DNA of 64,000 nt from Massariosphaeria phaeospora (lineage: Eukaryota; Ascomycota; Dothideomycetes; Pleosporales): NCBI GenBank assembly GCA_011032825.1, contig JAADJZ010000012.1:992001-1056000 (forward strand), given 5' to 3'. Position numbers and translations under genes: made by a program. Below the pieces are notes generated by a model, which was not told the DNA's origin, did not search any database, and saw only the letters and a list, made by a program, of their open reading frames with translations. Of the stretch, positions 1 to 10,610 are shown one piece after another. Each line of letters begins with the position of its first letter. Positions within the stretch are counted from its first letter, which is position 1.

Positions 1-1
1 T

Positions 2-280
2 CGGCGCAAGTCGACCGAGGGTATCTCGATGCTGTTCTTCTTGTTCGCCTGCATTGGAAACCTCACCTATGTTCTTTCCATCGTTGCGTACAAGCCAATA
101 TGCAGGGACCCGCGAGATTGTCACCCGGGCGAAGCATCGGGTCTATATGGAAGATATATCGCTGTCAATTTTTCGTGGCTGTTGGGCAGCTTTGGGACGC
201 TCTTGCTGGATGCGTTTGTTTTCATTCAGTACTTTATGTATCAAAAAGAGGGGGACGGCAATGTGCAGGGCAATGCTTAG
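2..280 (+). CDS. PQ-loop repeat vacuolar membrane transporter, 3' end only
   Basis: This is the C-terminal end of a protein whose start lies left of the window. The frame is open from base 2 and stops with TAG at 278-280. It begins RRKSTEGISMLFFLFACIGN, the hallmark second PQ-loop segment (basic residues, then STEGIS) of the Ypq1-3/Rtc2/PQLC2 family. These are seven-helix vacuolar or lysosomal exporters of basic amino acids. Two hydrophobic helices are visible, around FFLFACIGNLTYVLSIVAY and NFSWLLGSFGTLLLDAFVFI. A short hydrophilic tail (YQKEGDGNVQGNA) follows. The family assignment rests on the PQ-loop signature and helix spacing. The substrate is inference from the family. Which Ypq paralogue this is cannot be told from the fragment. 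Confidence 0.8.
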   Translation, partial: RRKSTEGISMLFFLFACIGNLTYVLSIVAYKPICRDPRDCHPGEASGLYGRYIAVNFSWLLGSFGTLLLDAFVFIQYFMYQKEGDGNVQGNA

Positions 281-684
281 GTATAGAAGCGTTTTGTAGA
301 TGAGGCTGATGAGCTTCAGATAAAATTACTACGCACAGTAGATACTTCATTACCACATGTAGCCTCCATAGGTACCGATCGAGAGGTCAGCGCCTCGTCT
401 GGTTTACCCCTTCCTAAAACCGAGGTGGTTGGCTCCAGCTTCGGGCGCCGCGACTACAGAGGAAGGCACGATCTATTGTACGCGTTGCGCCTTATCTTTT
501 ATTGCCTTTGTCATCCGCCGATGTCAGCTTTCCACTGTCCGCTGTCTCCTTATTGCCACTCCTTTTTTTCCATATTCACCGTGAATTCCCAAACCCTCGG
601 GTCCGCCGAGACTCTATCTTTCACAACGCAGTCACGATCCCACACACTCCTCAACTTTTCAAAGTCTCGGATCTGGTAGAGGAG
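281..684. other. Intergenic region between the PQ-loop gene and an orphan gene
   Basis: About 400 bases that should hold the 3' end of the transporter and the promoter/5' UTR of the next gene. The frame of the next gene is open upstream to an ATG at 502, so part of this could be coding if that start is used. I see no other element. Confidence 0.5.
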
Positions 685-1686
685 ATGCCGAACAAGTTGC
701 AAGGTAAGCCTAGTGTGTGTGTATGTGTGGGTGTACTTCTGGTCTTTACTACCAAGCCTAGGTGTCGTCGCCACCGCCGTGTCGGCGGTGCAAAGTCTCA
801 TAGACGTATACCCACAGCGGTTTCACTCGATTGATCAGGTCAAGCGCTTTATCGACCACATATGCGAGTCGAAAGGCTATTCGTACGACATACAACCTGG
901 GACTCCGGACATCAAGAAGCAGCACATTAAGGATACGGTGCTTGGTTTGGTGGCTCGACAAGCCTACAAGGATGGAGAGTTCTATCTAGATCAGCCTCTT
1001 GGTGATAAGGAAGCTCTACACGGTATGTCGTCGCTCGGGCGAACTCAGTTAGATGGTGCTAACGACAACTTTCAGCCGCGGTCGAGGCAGATGCGAAGAG
1101 GGTCCTCCTCCTAATTACCGAATGGCCGCCGTCTTTCCCCTCGATGAAGAAGGCGAAGGCCCATGTTCAGAGTATCTGTGTCAAGAATGGGTTTCGATAT
1201 TCGGAATTTCCAGGTACTTCCGCTGTTGCCTTCAAGGCCTTTGTGGAAACACATGCGGCACGGGACGCTTTTCAGGCTAGTTCTTTTACATTGGAGAATC
1301 AGATACGAAGCGAGAAAAACAGTCCACATTCACCAGTCAAGAACAAGGAGAACAGTCCCTCACCGCCCGCAGCCACGATCAACAACCTCGATGATGTGCC
1401 TATCAAGGCCACGGGGCCCCCCTCTTCAATTTTCAATTCAAAGCACTTCGCGGATCTCCAGGAACTGCAGGAGATCTTTGAGAAAGATCTTCGGGACCGC
1501 GTCCACACTCCCGGGGGAAGCACCCTCTTAAACAAAGAGAGTCTAGGCGACCTGGAGATGGAACCCCTTACACCAGACATGGGAAGTGGACAGGAGGTTG
1601 ACGTCGAGGACGAAGCTTTCAATGTCATTACGTCCCATTTCCTTGCTAGGTCGTTGCTGACATTTAATGTAGGAGCTCATTGCTGA
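685..1686 (+). CDS. Hypothetical fungal protein with an apparent internal duplication
   Basis: Three exons, 685-703, 762-1022 and 1076-1686, give 891 bases and 296 residues. Introns start GTAAGC and GTATGT and end TAG and CAG. I do not recognise the family. The N-terminal half seems to hold two related segments. One runs VKRFIDHICESKGYSYDIQP (then GTPDIKK) and the other AKAHVQSICVKNGFRYSEFP (then GTS), each about 45-50 residues, with matching ICxxxGaxY and PGT positions. The C-terminal half is polar, Ser/Pro-rich and probably disordered (SPHSPVKNKENSPSPP), followed by a Leu/Glu-rich helix (HFADLQELQEIFEKDLRDR) and an acidic segment. The first exon codes only for MPNKLQ plus one base. An in-frame ATG at 502 would give a longer N-terminus rich in hydrophobics; I prefer 685 because the upstream part looks like UTR. 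No membrane segment is seen in the chosen model. Confidence 0.65.
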
Positions 1687-2035
1687 TATTCAGCGTGGTG
1701 CCATCCCATGGAGTGATTAGCGGGCATTGCCCCTGACTGTGACGAGGCGAGTGCAGTCCAAACGTCTAGGGATGCGAACGTGCGAACCAATATCCAAGAT
1801 TCATGGTATTCCTTCATTTAAGGGAAATATTCTAAGACGTCAAGCCCAGGACTGACTCGGAGACTCGGAGGAGAAGACCTCTGCCCACTCATGGTTCTCC
1901 CAAAGCACATAGACGCGCAATAAAAAGGTATCCTGCTTCATCAAACCGAATAGTGTGCTGAACAGTGTCGCAAACCCAGTCTCCCCGATTCATCCAGCAA
2001 TGCGCGCATAAAAGCTCACCCCTCTTCACTTCCCC
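1687..2035. other. Convergent intergenic region
   Basis: About 350 bases between two genes that end towards each other. Both 3' UTRs should lie here. There is no coding sign or repeat of note. Confidence 0.5.
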
Positions 2036-2848
2036 CTACTCCTTCTTCCCCAGCTTTATCCTCGCAATCTCCTCTTTAATACCCAGCTCCACCTCCGCCT
2101 TCAACCCCTTATAAAACCCCAACTTGAACAAGCCCTCGTACCACACAAACAGCGGCGCCAGAAACAGCGCCTGCACCAAGTTATCCAGCAGCGCCGGCTT
2201 GCGGCCCTCGAACTTGCCGTGCCCGATGAACTGCGCGACCCAGCTCACAATGTGGATGCCGATGGCGATGCTGTTGACTTTGGTGCGGTCGTAGCTCGTG
2301 CAGAGGCGGTTGGCGAGCGCGGCGGAGCCGAGGATCACGGGCGTGAAGGTTGCGCCTGCGAGGTTGGGCGAGAGCAGGAGGTAGAGGGTCGAGTACAGGG
2401 TTGCGGCGAGGGTGCCGAAGTTTAGGGGCAGGGAGAGGCGGGTCAGGAGGCGCGGGGTGGGGAGCGAGGCCGTGTTGGTGCCCTGCATGTAGTGTCAGCG
2501 GACGTAGCTTCGGAAGATCTGCTTTCACGGGCGTGGAGCGCGTGCGTCGACCGGGTCGTGTGCGCCGTGGCACCAGGTTGTTAGTGTTTCGACCGGACTG
2601 TGCACTTACGAACTGGAAAGCAGTCGCTAGCAGCAGGGGCACACAGGCCATGTGGATTGCAACGTTGGTCTTCCCTGGTAGTTAGTAGCCAGAACGTAAG
2701 ACGCGCTGCGGAGGGGAGGGGTGGGACTGACGGGATCGCGGTGGTATGCGCCATACTGTATTCCTATACGTTAGCGACACCGTAAAGCTCGAGAGATGTC
2801 GATGCTTCGACGTACAAAGACCAGGTTTTTCTTCAGGTCGAACGGCAT
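2036..2848 (-). CDS. Mpo1-like protein (DUF962/YGL010w family), putative 2-hydroxy fatty acid dioxygenase
   Basis: Four exons on the minus strand: 2848-2816, 2755-2732, 2669-2610 and 2482-2036. They sum to 564 bases and 187 residues. The product matches the Mpo1/DUF962 family. In yeast this is an Fe(II)-dependent ER dioxygenase that shortens 2-hydroxy fatty acids during phytosphingosine breakdown. Visible family marks are the N-terminal FYGAYHRDPTN-VAIH segment (His16, His25) and the second motif IGIHIVSWVAQFIGHGKFEG (His116, His127) followed by RKPALLDN. Together these supply the conserved histidines. Hydrophobic helices lie at about residues 60-95 and 135-155. The C-terminus is basic (IARIKLGKKE). 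Two exons of only 24 and 60 bases make the gene easy to truncate in automatic annotation: the fourth exon alone looks like a 150-residue ORF but lacks the first two histidines. The enzymatic role is inferred from the family. Confidence 0.85.
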
Positions 2849-3593
2849 GTTGGTCTACAGCTAGGCGGTTCAGTATCTGGTGTGGGTATCGGTGTATCTT
2901 CAAGAGGGTTGGTGAGCTGGGGATGGGATGCGGGGAAGTAAGCGTGAGACAACTCGAGCCTGGGGGATCGGCGGTGTGCTACATATATATGTAGATACAT
3001 GAATAGCACGGGGCGTATTCGCGCAAGTAGTTAGGCTACCGGGCGGACCGACGGCAGGGAGTTGTGTGGCTATGAGCTCCTGTTCATGTGCATGGAGGAG
3101 CATCGGGCGAAGTGTGATAAGCCGCGGTTGTGCTGGATAGGGCTTAGCATTGTTTGGTGCGCCTTCCTTCTAAGGTTCCGCCGTCTTCTGCATGTGACGT
3201 CGCTTTTGATTCCGTGCCCCCTCACACTCAGTTTGGACATCAACAAAGTACGGCAGAAAGCTAGGTTCATTGATCTTATCAGGTATGGAACAACATAACA
3301 ATCTATTTTTGTACATTAACACCAAGACAGCGACTGAATGGCCGTGTCAAATCGACAGAACATTACACCGTACGGGAGTAATCTCAAGCGATCTATAAAC
3401 CCCTTTTCCCAACGAACATACACCCTGGACACCCTGGGAATGATATGCTCCTCGGAATGTTACCTCACTCAACTATTCGCATCGCACCGACGGTACAATC
3501 ATCGTCAAAGCCATCGTGTCGTGCCGACCGTACCTTCATTATTGAAGCCCTTCGCGGCACAGAGCAAGAGCAACCCATTCCCGCGCCGGTACT
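2849..3593. other. Intergenic region upstream of the Mpo1-like gene and downstream of the transporter gene
   Basis: About 745 bases. It should contain the Mpo1-like promoter and the transporter's 3' UTR. Short ORFs here have no recognisable content. Confidence 0.45.
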
Positions 3594-5842
3594 TCACACG
3601 GCCTTGCCACTCTCCTTCTTTCCGCCTTTGAGTTTGAGTGGAGGAAGAGCCGTGGCACCGAACTTGTAAAGCAAAGGTTTCTCGAGATGGGGACGGTGTA
3701 GCACGTATCGCTTGAACCACCAGGGGAGATTCTTGCCTACTTGGTACTTCATGTGAGTCTTCGTGGGCACGGCGAAAACGTAGTCGAGCTCCTCGAGAGT
3801 ACGTTGCTTCGTCTCAGGTAACCACAGGAAACTGGTAATCGTCAGCATTGCCAGCACCGCGGAATGGTTGTCGAGCGACCTACATCATGACAAAGGCCAG
3901 AATATTCAAGCCGGCATAGAATCCGAACACACCCTGAGGCTTGAATAGGGCCAACATCCTGGGCAGAGTGAGCGAAAGCACGGCTGCCCAGAAGTTGTTC
4001 GTTGCCACAGCCCACGACATGCCCACCTCGCGATGAGAGAGCGGAAAGACCTCGGCCGAGTACGTGAAAGGAACCGGACCCTCTCCTGGGGAGTAGAAGG
4101 CCCCGAACAGATACACGAAGAACGCGATGAGACCAAGATGGGGGGGGTTGTCCTTCGGGATGTAGAAGCACATGCCAGCTGCAAGGAGAGTCCAGAACAT
4201 GTTGGGGAAGGTGAACAGCAGAAGACCGCGACGACCGAAGGTATCGATCGTCCAGACAGCAGGCCAAGCGAAGACAAAATTGACTAGACCAAAACCGAAT
4301 GAAGCCAACAGAGCTGTTCGGTCGGTGGCACCTCCCTCCTTGAAGATGGTGGACGAGTAGAAAGCGATGATGTTAACTACACCTGTCAGCTCTGTCACGT
4401 TTCCAAGAATCGTTTAACTTACTACCGCACATCTGCTGCCCGATCATGACGATACCAGAAGCCTGTGTGGCACGGCGAACACGAGGGATGGTGAAAAGCT
4501 CGACGAAGCGAGTGAAGAAGTTACTTTCAGGGTTGATGCCGGACTGCCTAATGAGCACCTCTTCCTGGTCGAGCAGCGCGTGTGTGTAGTAGAGATCACG
4601 GGCAGCCTGAAGAGGAGTGTTCCGGAGCCGCAGGAACGACTTGTAGGCATTGGCGTACCTCTTCTTCTTCATCAACCACCGAGGTGACTCCGGCATGAAC
4701 AAGATGCCGATAACAAGCGGGACTGCCGGAAGGAATGCGGAGCCCAACTGTAATCGCCAGGCGAGCTTGTCGCCAACATTCTGAATATGGCGGTCAGCAG
4801 TCCGCTTTATACGGTCATTTGATTAATAGGCGCGGAAGACCTACCATGAATGCGACATTGGCAGCTGTCCCCAAAAAGATGCCACATGCAGTCCAGATTT
4901 GCCAGGACATGACCAAACCGCCACGAACATTTGCAGGGACGTTTTCGGCCGAGAAGACAGGAACTGTGACTTCCTTGAGACCCATTCCTAAGCCTAGAAT
5001 CACACGGCAGACACAGAGCATTGGCCAAGTCTGGGTGAAGGCGGACCCCAGAGGAGCGACTACGGACAAGATGGCAGCGAGAAAAATGGTCCAACGGCGG
5101 CCGAGCAATTCATTAATAGGGTCGGAAATCCATGCGGCAAAGAGAGCGATAGCAATGTAGGGGCAGGAGTTGACGAAGCCGATGATCCAGCTGTTCATCT
5201 CGCAAGTGCCTGCAGCCTCGCACACAGGCCCCTTGTCTGGCAGATTGAACTGCTTGGAGAAGGCCAGATTAGCACCGTTCGAACCGGTTTGATCCCATCC
5301 CTGGATGGCGGCAGCAATGGAGTTGAGAAAGAGGCATGCGTAGAGGGTCCTCGGAAGCTTGAAGCGATGTGTGGTCTCCTCCCGAAGGGCGGTACGTTCA
5401 TGTTCGTCAAGTTCCTCGATCTCTTTAAACAGCGCGGGGGATTGTGCCACTACTCTCATCAGAGTTGGTGCTTGTTAAAGAGCCACGTACGTACCAAGGG
5501 CACCCTTCCGGAGCATAGGAAGTGCGTCGAGCAATCCGTTCTCCCGGGCGAAGGTGTCAACATCTGAAAAGAGTTGTTCCCTTGAAAGAGCGGCAAGTGG
5601 GTTACGAATCCTGCAAACGTTAGGCCATAACTTGGAACCGCCGGACTCACTTACTCTCCCTCAGTATTGTTCGTCAGCTCGACAACACTGTGTTGGTGCT
5701 TCTTGGGCTCGTCCAAGCTGGAGCTGTGACCAGCATCTTCGACAGCTGTCGCCCTAAAGACAAAAGTCAATACTGTAATGGTATGTGAAAGATCTGGGCA
5801 CTGGGGAACTTACTCGATTTTGGTGTTACTGTAGTCGGCCAT
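3594..5842 (-). CDS. MFS sugar/polyol transporter (sugar porter family)
   Basis: Seven exons: 5842-5814, 5753-5655, 5610-5495, 5449-4845, 4780-4423, 4376-3884 and 3831-3594. They sum to 1938 bases and 645 residues. The sequence is a 12-helix sugar porter. It shows [11 protein letters not shown] between helices 2 and 3, PESPRWL (about 313-319) before the central loop, [15 protein letters not shown] at helix 7, TFGRRGLLL between helices 8 and 9, and [15 protein letters not shown] (from about 572) after helix 12. These are standard proton-coupled hexose, myo-inositol or polyol transporter signatures. The start at 5842 gives [10 protein letters not shown], then a long polar cytosolic N-terminus of over 100 residues before helix 1. 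That is longer than in classic hexose transporters and is seen in fungal inositol/polyol-type members. The substrate cannot be assigned from sequence alone. The location should be the plasma membrane. Confidence 0.88.
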
Positions 5843-5892
5843 GGTCACAAACGAGTGTTGTCAGTGTCGATAGATTGGTGACAGGAAAGCCT

Positions 5893-5902
5893 TCTTATAA
5901 AC
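5893..5902 (-). promoter_or_regulatory. Possible TATA box of the transporter gene
   Basis: The minus strand reads TTTATAAG about 50 bases upstream of the chosen ATG. Position and sequence fit a TATA element. No transcription start is known. Confidence 0.3.
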
Positions 5903-6014
5903 CGCCAGAGCCCCTGGAAGCCCAGGGCAAACAGACGACGGTAATTTTCCTTGCAGGAACGTGTGCTGCATCAATCAGATCTGCCTCTGGTAACTTTGCG
6001 TTGCACAATTTCCC

Positions 6015-6571
6015 TCATCGGCTAGAAATTCGTTCGTTTGGCCCCGTCACACGAGCATACAGCCACCGACGAGCTGGAGAGCGTAAGAGCACTCGCACGA
6101 AGGTAACTTGCCGAATCCAACCACGTGCATCATGGATCATCAAAGAGGCAGAAAAGGTCACCACATCTGATTTCGCCGATGCTGGGCATGTGTGCCCTTG
6201 ACGCGCGAATATCGCTACTGGATGAGATTTTGCTAGCTTTCCATACTCCGAGTGAGCCGCTTCCAGCAGGTCGATCACCCGTCGCAGAATTCAACCATGC
6301 ACACTTCTCCACGTTCGATTCCCCGGAAACCCCAGTGTGACAATCCCTTCCATGCCAAGTGCCGCGCCAAGAAGGCTGCCTGAAGCACTGCGTTCCAGAT
6401 CTCAGCGCGGGGACCACTACCTACTCTGGAGTAGTGTACAACATTCTCGAGATCGAAAAAGTGGAGGTTGGAGAAGTTAAACACTGTTGACGATGGACCG
6501 ACTCCTTTGTGCCAGTCTTCGAAAAGGGGCAGTCTCGTCTGTACAACCAGTTCCGCACCACTCACTTGCAA
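6015..6571 (-). pseudogene. Possible decayed coding segment, family unknown
   Basis: Two minus-strand ORFs follow one another across a frame change near 6276. The first ends with a Trp-rich stretch (ARHLAWKGLSHWGFRG) and the second begins RVIDLLEAAHSEYGKLAK when read past the junction. Their composition resembles real protein more than random translation, but neither has a recognisable domain and no splice pair joins them cleanly. This could also be chance. Confidence 0.15.
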
Positions 6572-9335
6572 GGCTGATTTGAACTGACCGTGTCAGCCTA
6601 GCATAAGCCATTATTGACCGGTACTATGACCAAGAAACCTGTATGGCAATGCTACACCCAGTACACCAAGTGCTACGGATAGTACTCATTGAACCGGTCA
6701 ATAGCTCTCACACGGCGTCCTGGTGATTCTTGTCGGGGCCCGGTCGTTGCTGTCTGCGCCATGGCTGTCATCTTTGAGGAAGCACTTGGCTAACATCCTT
6801 GTCAAGTCCAATATACCTACGTGCCCAGGCTTACGCTAAAGGTTTCAGTGAATAACCTTCCAGTGACAACCTTCTGGATCTTAGTCGATATCTCTCAAGA
6901 GCGAAAGCTGCAAGTTTAACGGCAACCTGCCCCAGAAAAGTAGTAGCGCGTGACGTTGGAAGTCAGCCACGCCCTGTATACTACACCACAAAACTTTGTA
7001 TTTCAACGTTCCAGGCTGAGCAAGTGCCCAGCAGGAAGGTTGCTGTGACAATAAATAACTTAATGGCGCAACAACTGTACTAAACTAGTGGGCCCCGTAC
7101 AAGCGCCATTCGACGCCACCAACGGGAAGATTCGAAATCCGGGGAAGGTTGCGTGTCTGACGGGCATTTTTGTAACTCCACGAACGCCCATGATGTGAGC
7201 TAAAACGGACACCTTCGCCTATCGTGAAACAAAAGACGCAATTGGGCAGCATAGCGGTTCATGAAAGGATCGTGGATCGGGCGGAAAAAAGATTTGCGGC
7301 TGGAAATACATGGTGCTGGGTTGGATCGGCAAGTACAGATGCAAACATTATACGCTAACGATCTGGTTCTTTTCTTCCGTACTCTTGAGATATTCAGCAC
7401 ACGTCCGTTAACCACCTAGCTTTTGACAACGGGAACCTGATACGAGATCTACAACACCATCTAGAAGCACACAATTAGACCGTGCAAGCTCAGTCTTACC
7501 AACTCCGCTCCTCGACTATCAGGCTCAGCCTTCAACACGCTCTAATTTCCTCAACAGTTCAGAACCCCCGAGCGCGAGTAGTCGTTAAAGCAGCGCGTAA
7601 ATATCGGCGCATCCGACCTACAGCATCCTGCAGAGGCATGCACATGGTCCTCGGCGTGTGTGGTGTATGGTTCTCTCGTTAACCCTACCGTCTCCACGGA
7701 ACCGAAGACGCCTCGCCTACACGCAGGGAAGATTCGAATCCTCGCCGTACGTCGACTAATACGTATTCGTACATGAGAATTGTGAGCTAAACGACAAGTC
7801 ACAATGCCTCAGGTTATGTATCCCGTTCAGCCTGGAAACCCCGGCAGTGACTCTCGTTTCTAGACGGCAGTCTACTCCCAGCACTCAAACAGCATCAACC
7901 CCTCTGGTTTTCTCGCACGATTGACTTCGGAAGGAGCGACAATCCAGTATTCGCCGTTTCGGGAGTATTTAGACAAGTTGGGGTTAGATGAACTGCTTAG
8001 CCGAACCCCGCAGCAAGGTGGTGGCTAGATAGCTGCAGGTTGGACGAAGCGAAGGCGGCTATAGGCAGTGTTGCGGCTTTTTTCACTTCTTGGCGATGAG
8101 AGTCTGACTGGGAAGTGTGGGGGTTGACGCTGGAGACTGGGGGCTGCATGTGAGTTTGTTGAGAGTTGTATTGGGATGGCGGAGGGCGGGGGAAGAACAT
8201 TTCTTCGAGGTACTTGCCTTTCTTGAATTATATTGGCACTAGGCAGGAGGGGGGGGAGTACCAGAATTGGATGCGCCAACACTACGACGTTGCGCTGCTG
8301 CGAGACATATCCAACAGGATCTTTCTCTACTTAAGACTTATCTCACCGTAATCACACCTTCTAGATCCTGTTCCGTCCCAACTGCTCGTTACATATCCAT
8401 CCGTCATCTTTCCGCTTCTCCAAACCCGTCTTCTTCCTCAGGCGAATCGCTTTGGCTCCACTTGATCTAGTATCCGGCCTGCTTACGTGGGCGTTTGGTA
8501 GGGGTGAGGGGAGCGCGTCGCTTCTTTGCCAAGATCGATGTCGATGTCGATGTCTTTCTTGGGAGGCAGGGACCGCGATAGATGGTTGGTCGTCGACGTT
8601 GCTTGGCTTGGCCTGAACGCAAAGCCTAGCAGTCTGCGGAAAACTGAGGGGCACAAGTCGCTCGCGATAGAAGTGTTGTTTGAGGGAGGGGAAGGGCCAC
8701 ACCATGCTGTGGAACTCTGTTTGTCATAGCGGTACGCTGAGCTGAGCTGATAGTATGCAATCGCGCCTCCTCCTGCTCAGGCTACTGCTCTAGTTAGTGA
8801 AGACACAGTATATATTTGCAGTGTGGCACTATGCCGTTTCGTTTCGTTTCGCTTTACTTCATGGAAATGATCTCTTGTGCTTTGTGTGTGATCGTGAGCA
8901 AGGCTAGACTAGGCTAGGCTTGGATGGTACGGTTGGCCAGTTTCAGGGAGTTGTTTGCTATGGAGTTAGTGTGCTGGGAGAGCTGGGGGAGATGTAGGGA
9001 TTGAGAGGGATTGTGGAGTTGTGGCTAGATAGATGGGTTTGGGTGCGGGAGAGGCAGAGGGAGAAGGGGGCGCGAAGAAGAATCAAAGAGAGTAATTGAG
9101 AAAGTGTAGGAAGAAAGGAAAGAGTGGAGAGAACGCGGGCTGATGAATGCCTGGCCTGGTAAGTAGGCTATCAGTGAGGAGTATCGATAAAATAGCACAT
9201 CTGTCCGAAGAACCATGCCGCCACATAAAGCGAGATCATTTCCTCCGCAATCCTTACGCAAGCCCCAAATCCTTGACCTTATACATGAATTATCTTTAAC
9301 TCCGCGCTTTCTAAGCTTCACCCACAGCATTCAAC

Positions 9336-10222
9336 CTAAGCGGGAGGCGCCCGTCTCGGCTGCTCTCCACCAGCCTGGAGCCGGTATCCCTCCTTCCCCT
9401 TCTCCGTCTCCAAATCCTTCTTCTTCTTAGCCCCGATCTCCGGAAAGTCAAACGCGTCGCTCACGCCGCCGCGTAGCCCCTTCCACATGCCCATGTCCAG
9501 CTTATTCGCCCACAGCAGCGCGCCCACCCACGGCTGCGCGTTCCAGCTCAGCTCAAGCTGCACGTCGGTGCGGTTCTGCAGCTTACCCGAGATGTCGGTG
9601 ATCTGGTATTTGGGGCGCTGGTTAAAGAGGTGCAGCTGGCCGCGCGGATAGGGCGACTCGGCGGCTTGCTTGGTTTTGGATTTCGTCTTCGCGGTCGCCT
9701 TGGATTTGGGCTGCGCTTTTTTGGTGTTGGGGGGCGTGGGGTGGATGTAGTGGTTTTCGTTCCAGGGCGCGGAGTCGGACGCGAGGATTGCGTCCCAGAT
9801 GATGGCTTCGGAGGCGGGCTCGTTGGGTTTGGTCGAGGGGTAGATGGCTTTGATGTACAGGAAGACCTGCTTCGTGTTCCAGTTGAAGAGGGTGCTGAGA
9901 TCTGGGGTTGGTCAGTATCTGGGTGTGTCGTGCCATCTCCTTGTGAGCTGGGAACGTACCGGCGTCGAGATCAAACTTAATGTGTGCGTACTCCTCCTTT
10001 TTGTAGCTGTAGTAGTGCGGCCGGCCCTTTACCCTGCACACTGTCAGAGTTTGCAGTAGCATTTGCGCGCAATACGTACACTTGGACATTGCGTAGCTGT
10101 ATCGTCGCTGACGGGGTCTGCGGGTGAATGAAGCTGGAGAGCGCAATCACCGCGGCGACAGTAAATGCTACCGTGGTAAAGAAGCCGAACACATTCTGCA
10201 CTCGAACAAGCGCTGAATGCAT
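9336..10222 (-). CDS. SPC3: Signal peptidase complex subunit 3
   Basis: Three exons, 10222-10080, 10033-9960 and 9901-9336, give 783 bases and 260 residues. This is the essential accessory subunit of the ER signal peptidase complex. It is a single-pass protein with its C-terminal domain in the lumen, which positions the catalytic Sec11 subunit. The N-terminus has a short cytosolic segment (MHSALVRVQNVFGFF), a membrane helix at about 12-33, then the family motifs VKGRPHYYSYKKEEYAHIKF, DLSTLFNWNTKQVFLYIKAI, and near the C-terminus LQNRTDVQLELSWNAQPWVG. A Lys/Thr/Pro-rich insertion (around KAQPKSKATAKTKSKTK) separates the two conserved halves. The tail after WKGL is a charged extension ending RRAPPA; together these make the protein longer than the yeast form. 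The gene ends before XRN1 begins its tail, on the same strand. Confidence 0.92.
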
Positions 10223-10610
10223 CTTGATTTGGAGCGGTCACTGGTGGTTGTTGCCGACCAGTAGAGTCCGCGCGGTGTGGAGGTAGAGCTCATCCTAACA
10301 CGTCTCTGGAGCCCGGGCCTCAGCCCTACAGTCTTGGCATTGTCTAACATCGACGAGACGGTGCACGATAATTTACATCGTCACGAAGAAACAACTTTTG
10401 AGACCGCTTTTATTGATTCTGTCTCAGTTGATGGCACTACCTGCCACGAGTGCTCTGCCTTCCTATGAAGATTGTGCTCTTCCAATATCGATGCTATAAA
10501 TACATCCAACCATAATGCCGTGTATAATCTACACGTGGTTCAGATGTGCAAAATACTAGTGAAACAAAGCAATGCTGTGTTCCCCCCGAGGTTGAAGTGT
10601 CGGCCAGCTA
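10223..10610. other. Intergenic region between XRN1 and SPC3
   Basis: About 390 bases containing the SPC3 promoter and the XRN1 3' UTR; both genes are on the minus strand. Nothing else is recognised. Confidence 0.5.

Larger units (their letters stand above)
5843..9335. other. 3.5 kb stretch without a supportable gene
   Basis: Base composition stays like the rest of the window, so this is not an AT-rich RIP-mutated block. On the minus strand, two adjacent ORFs (6571-6275 and 6278-6015) have protein-like composition but overlap in different frames; they may be a decayed gene. A pentanucleotide run (GTTTC, three copies) lies near 8835. Purine-rich tracts occur around 9040-9130. The left end must include the transporter promoter and the right end the SPC3 3' UTR. 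I see no tRNA that folds and no terminal repeats. Confidence 0.4.

Noticed and set aside
7700..7760. tRNA-like T-arm (GATTCGAATCCTC)
   Set aside because: No matching acceptor, D and anticodon arms could be drawn around it on either strand.
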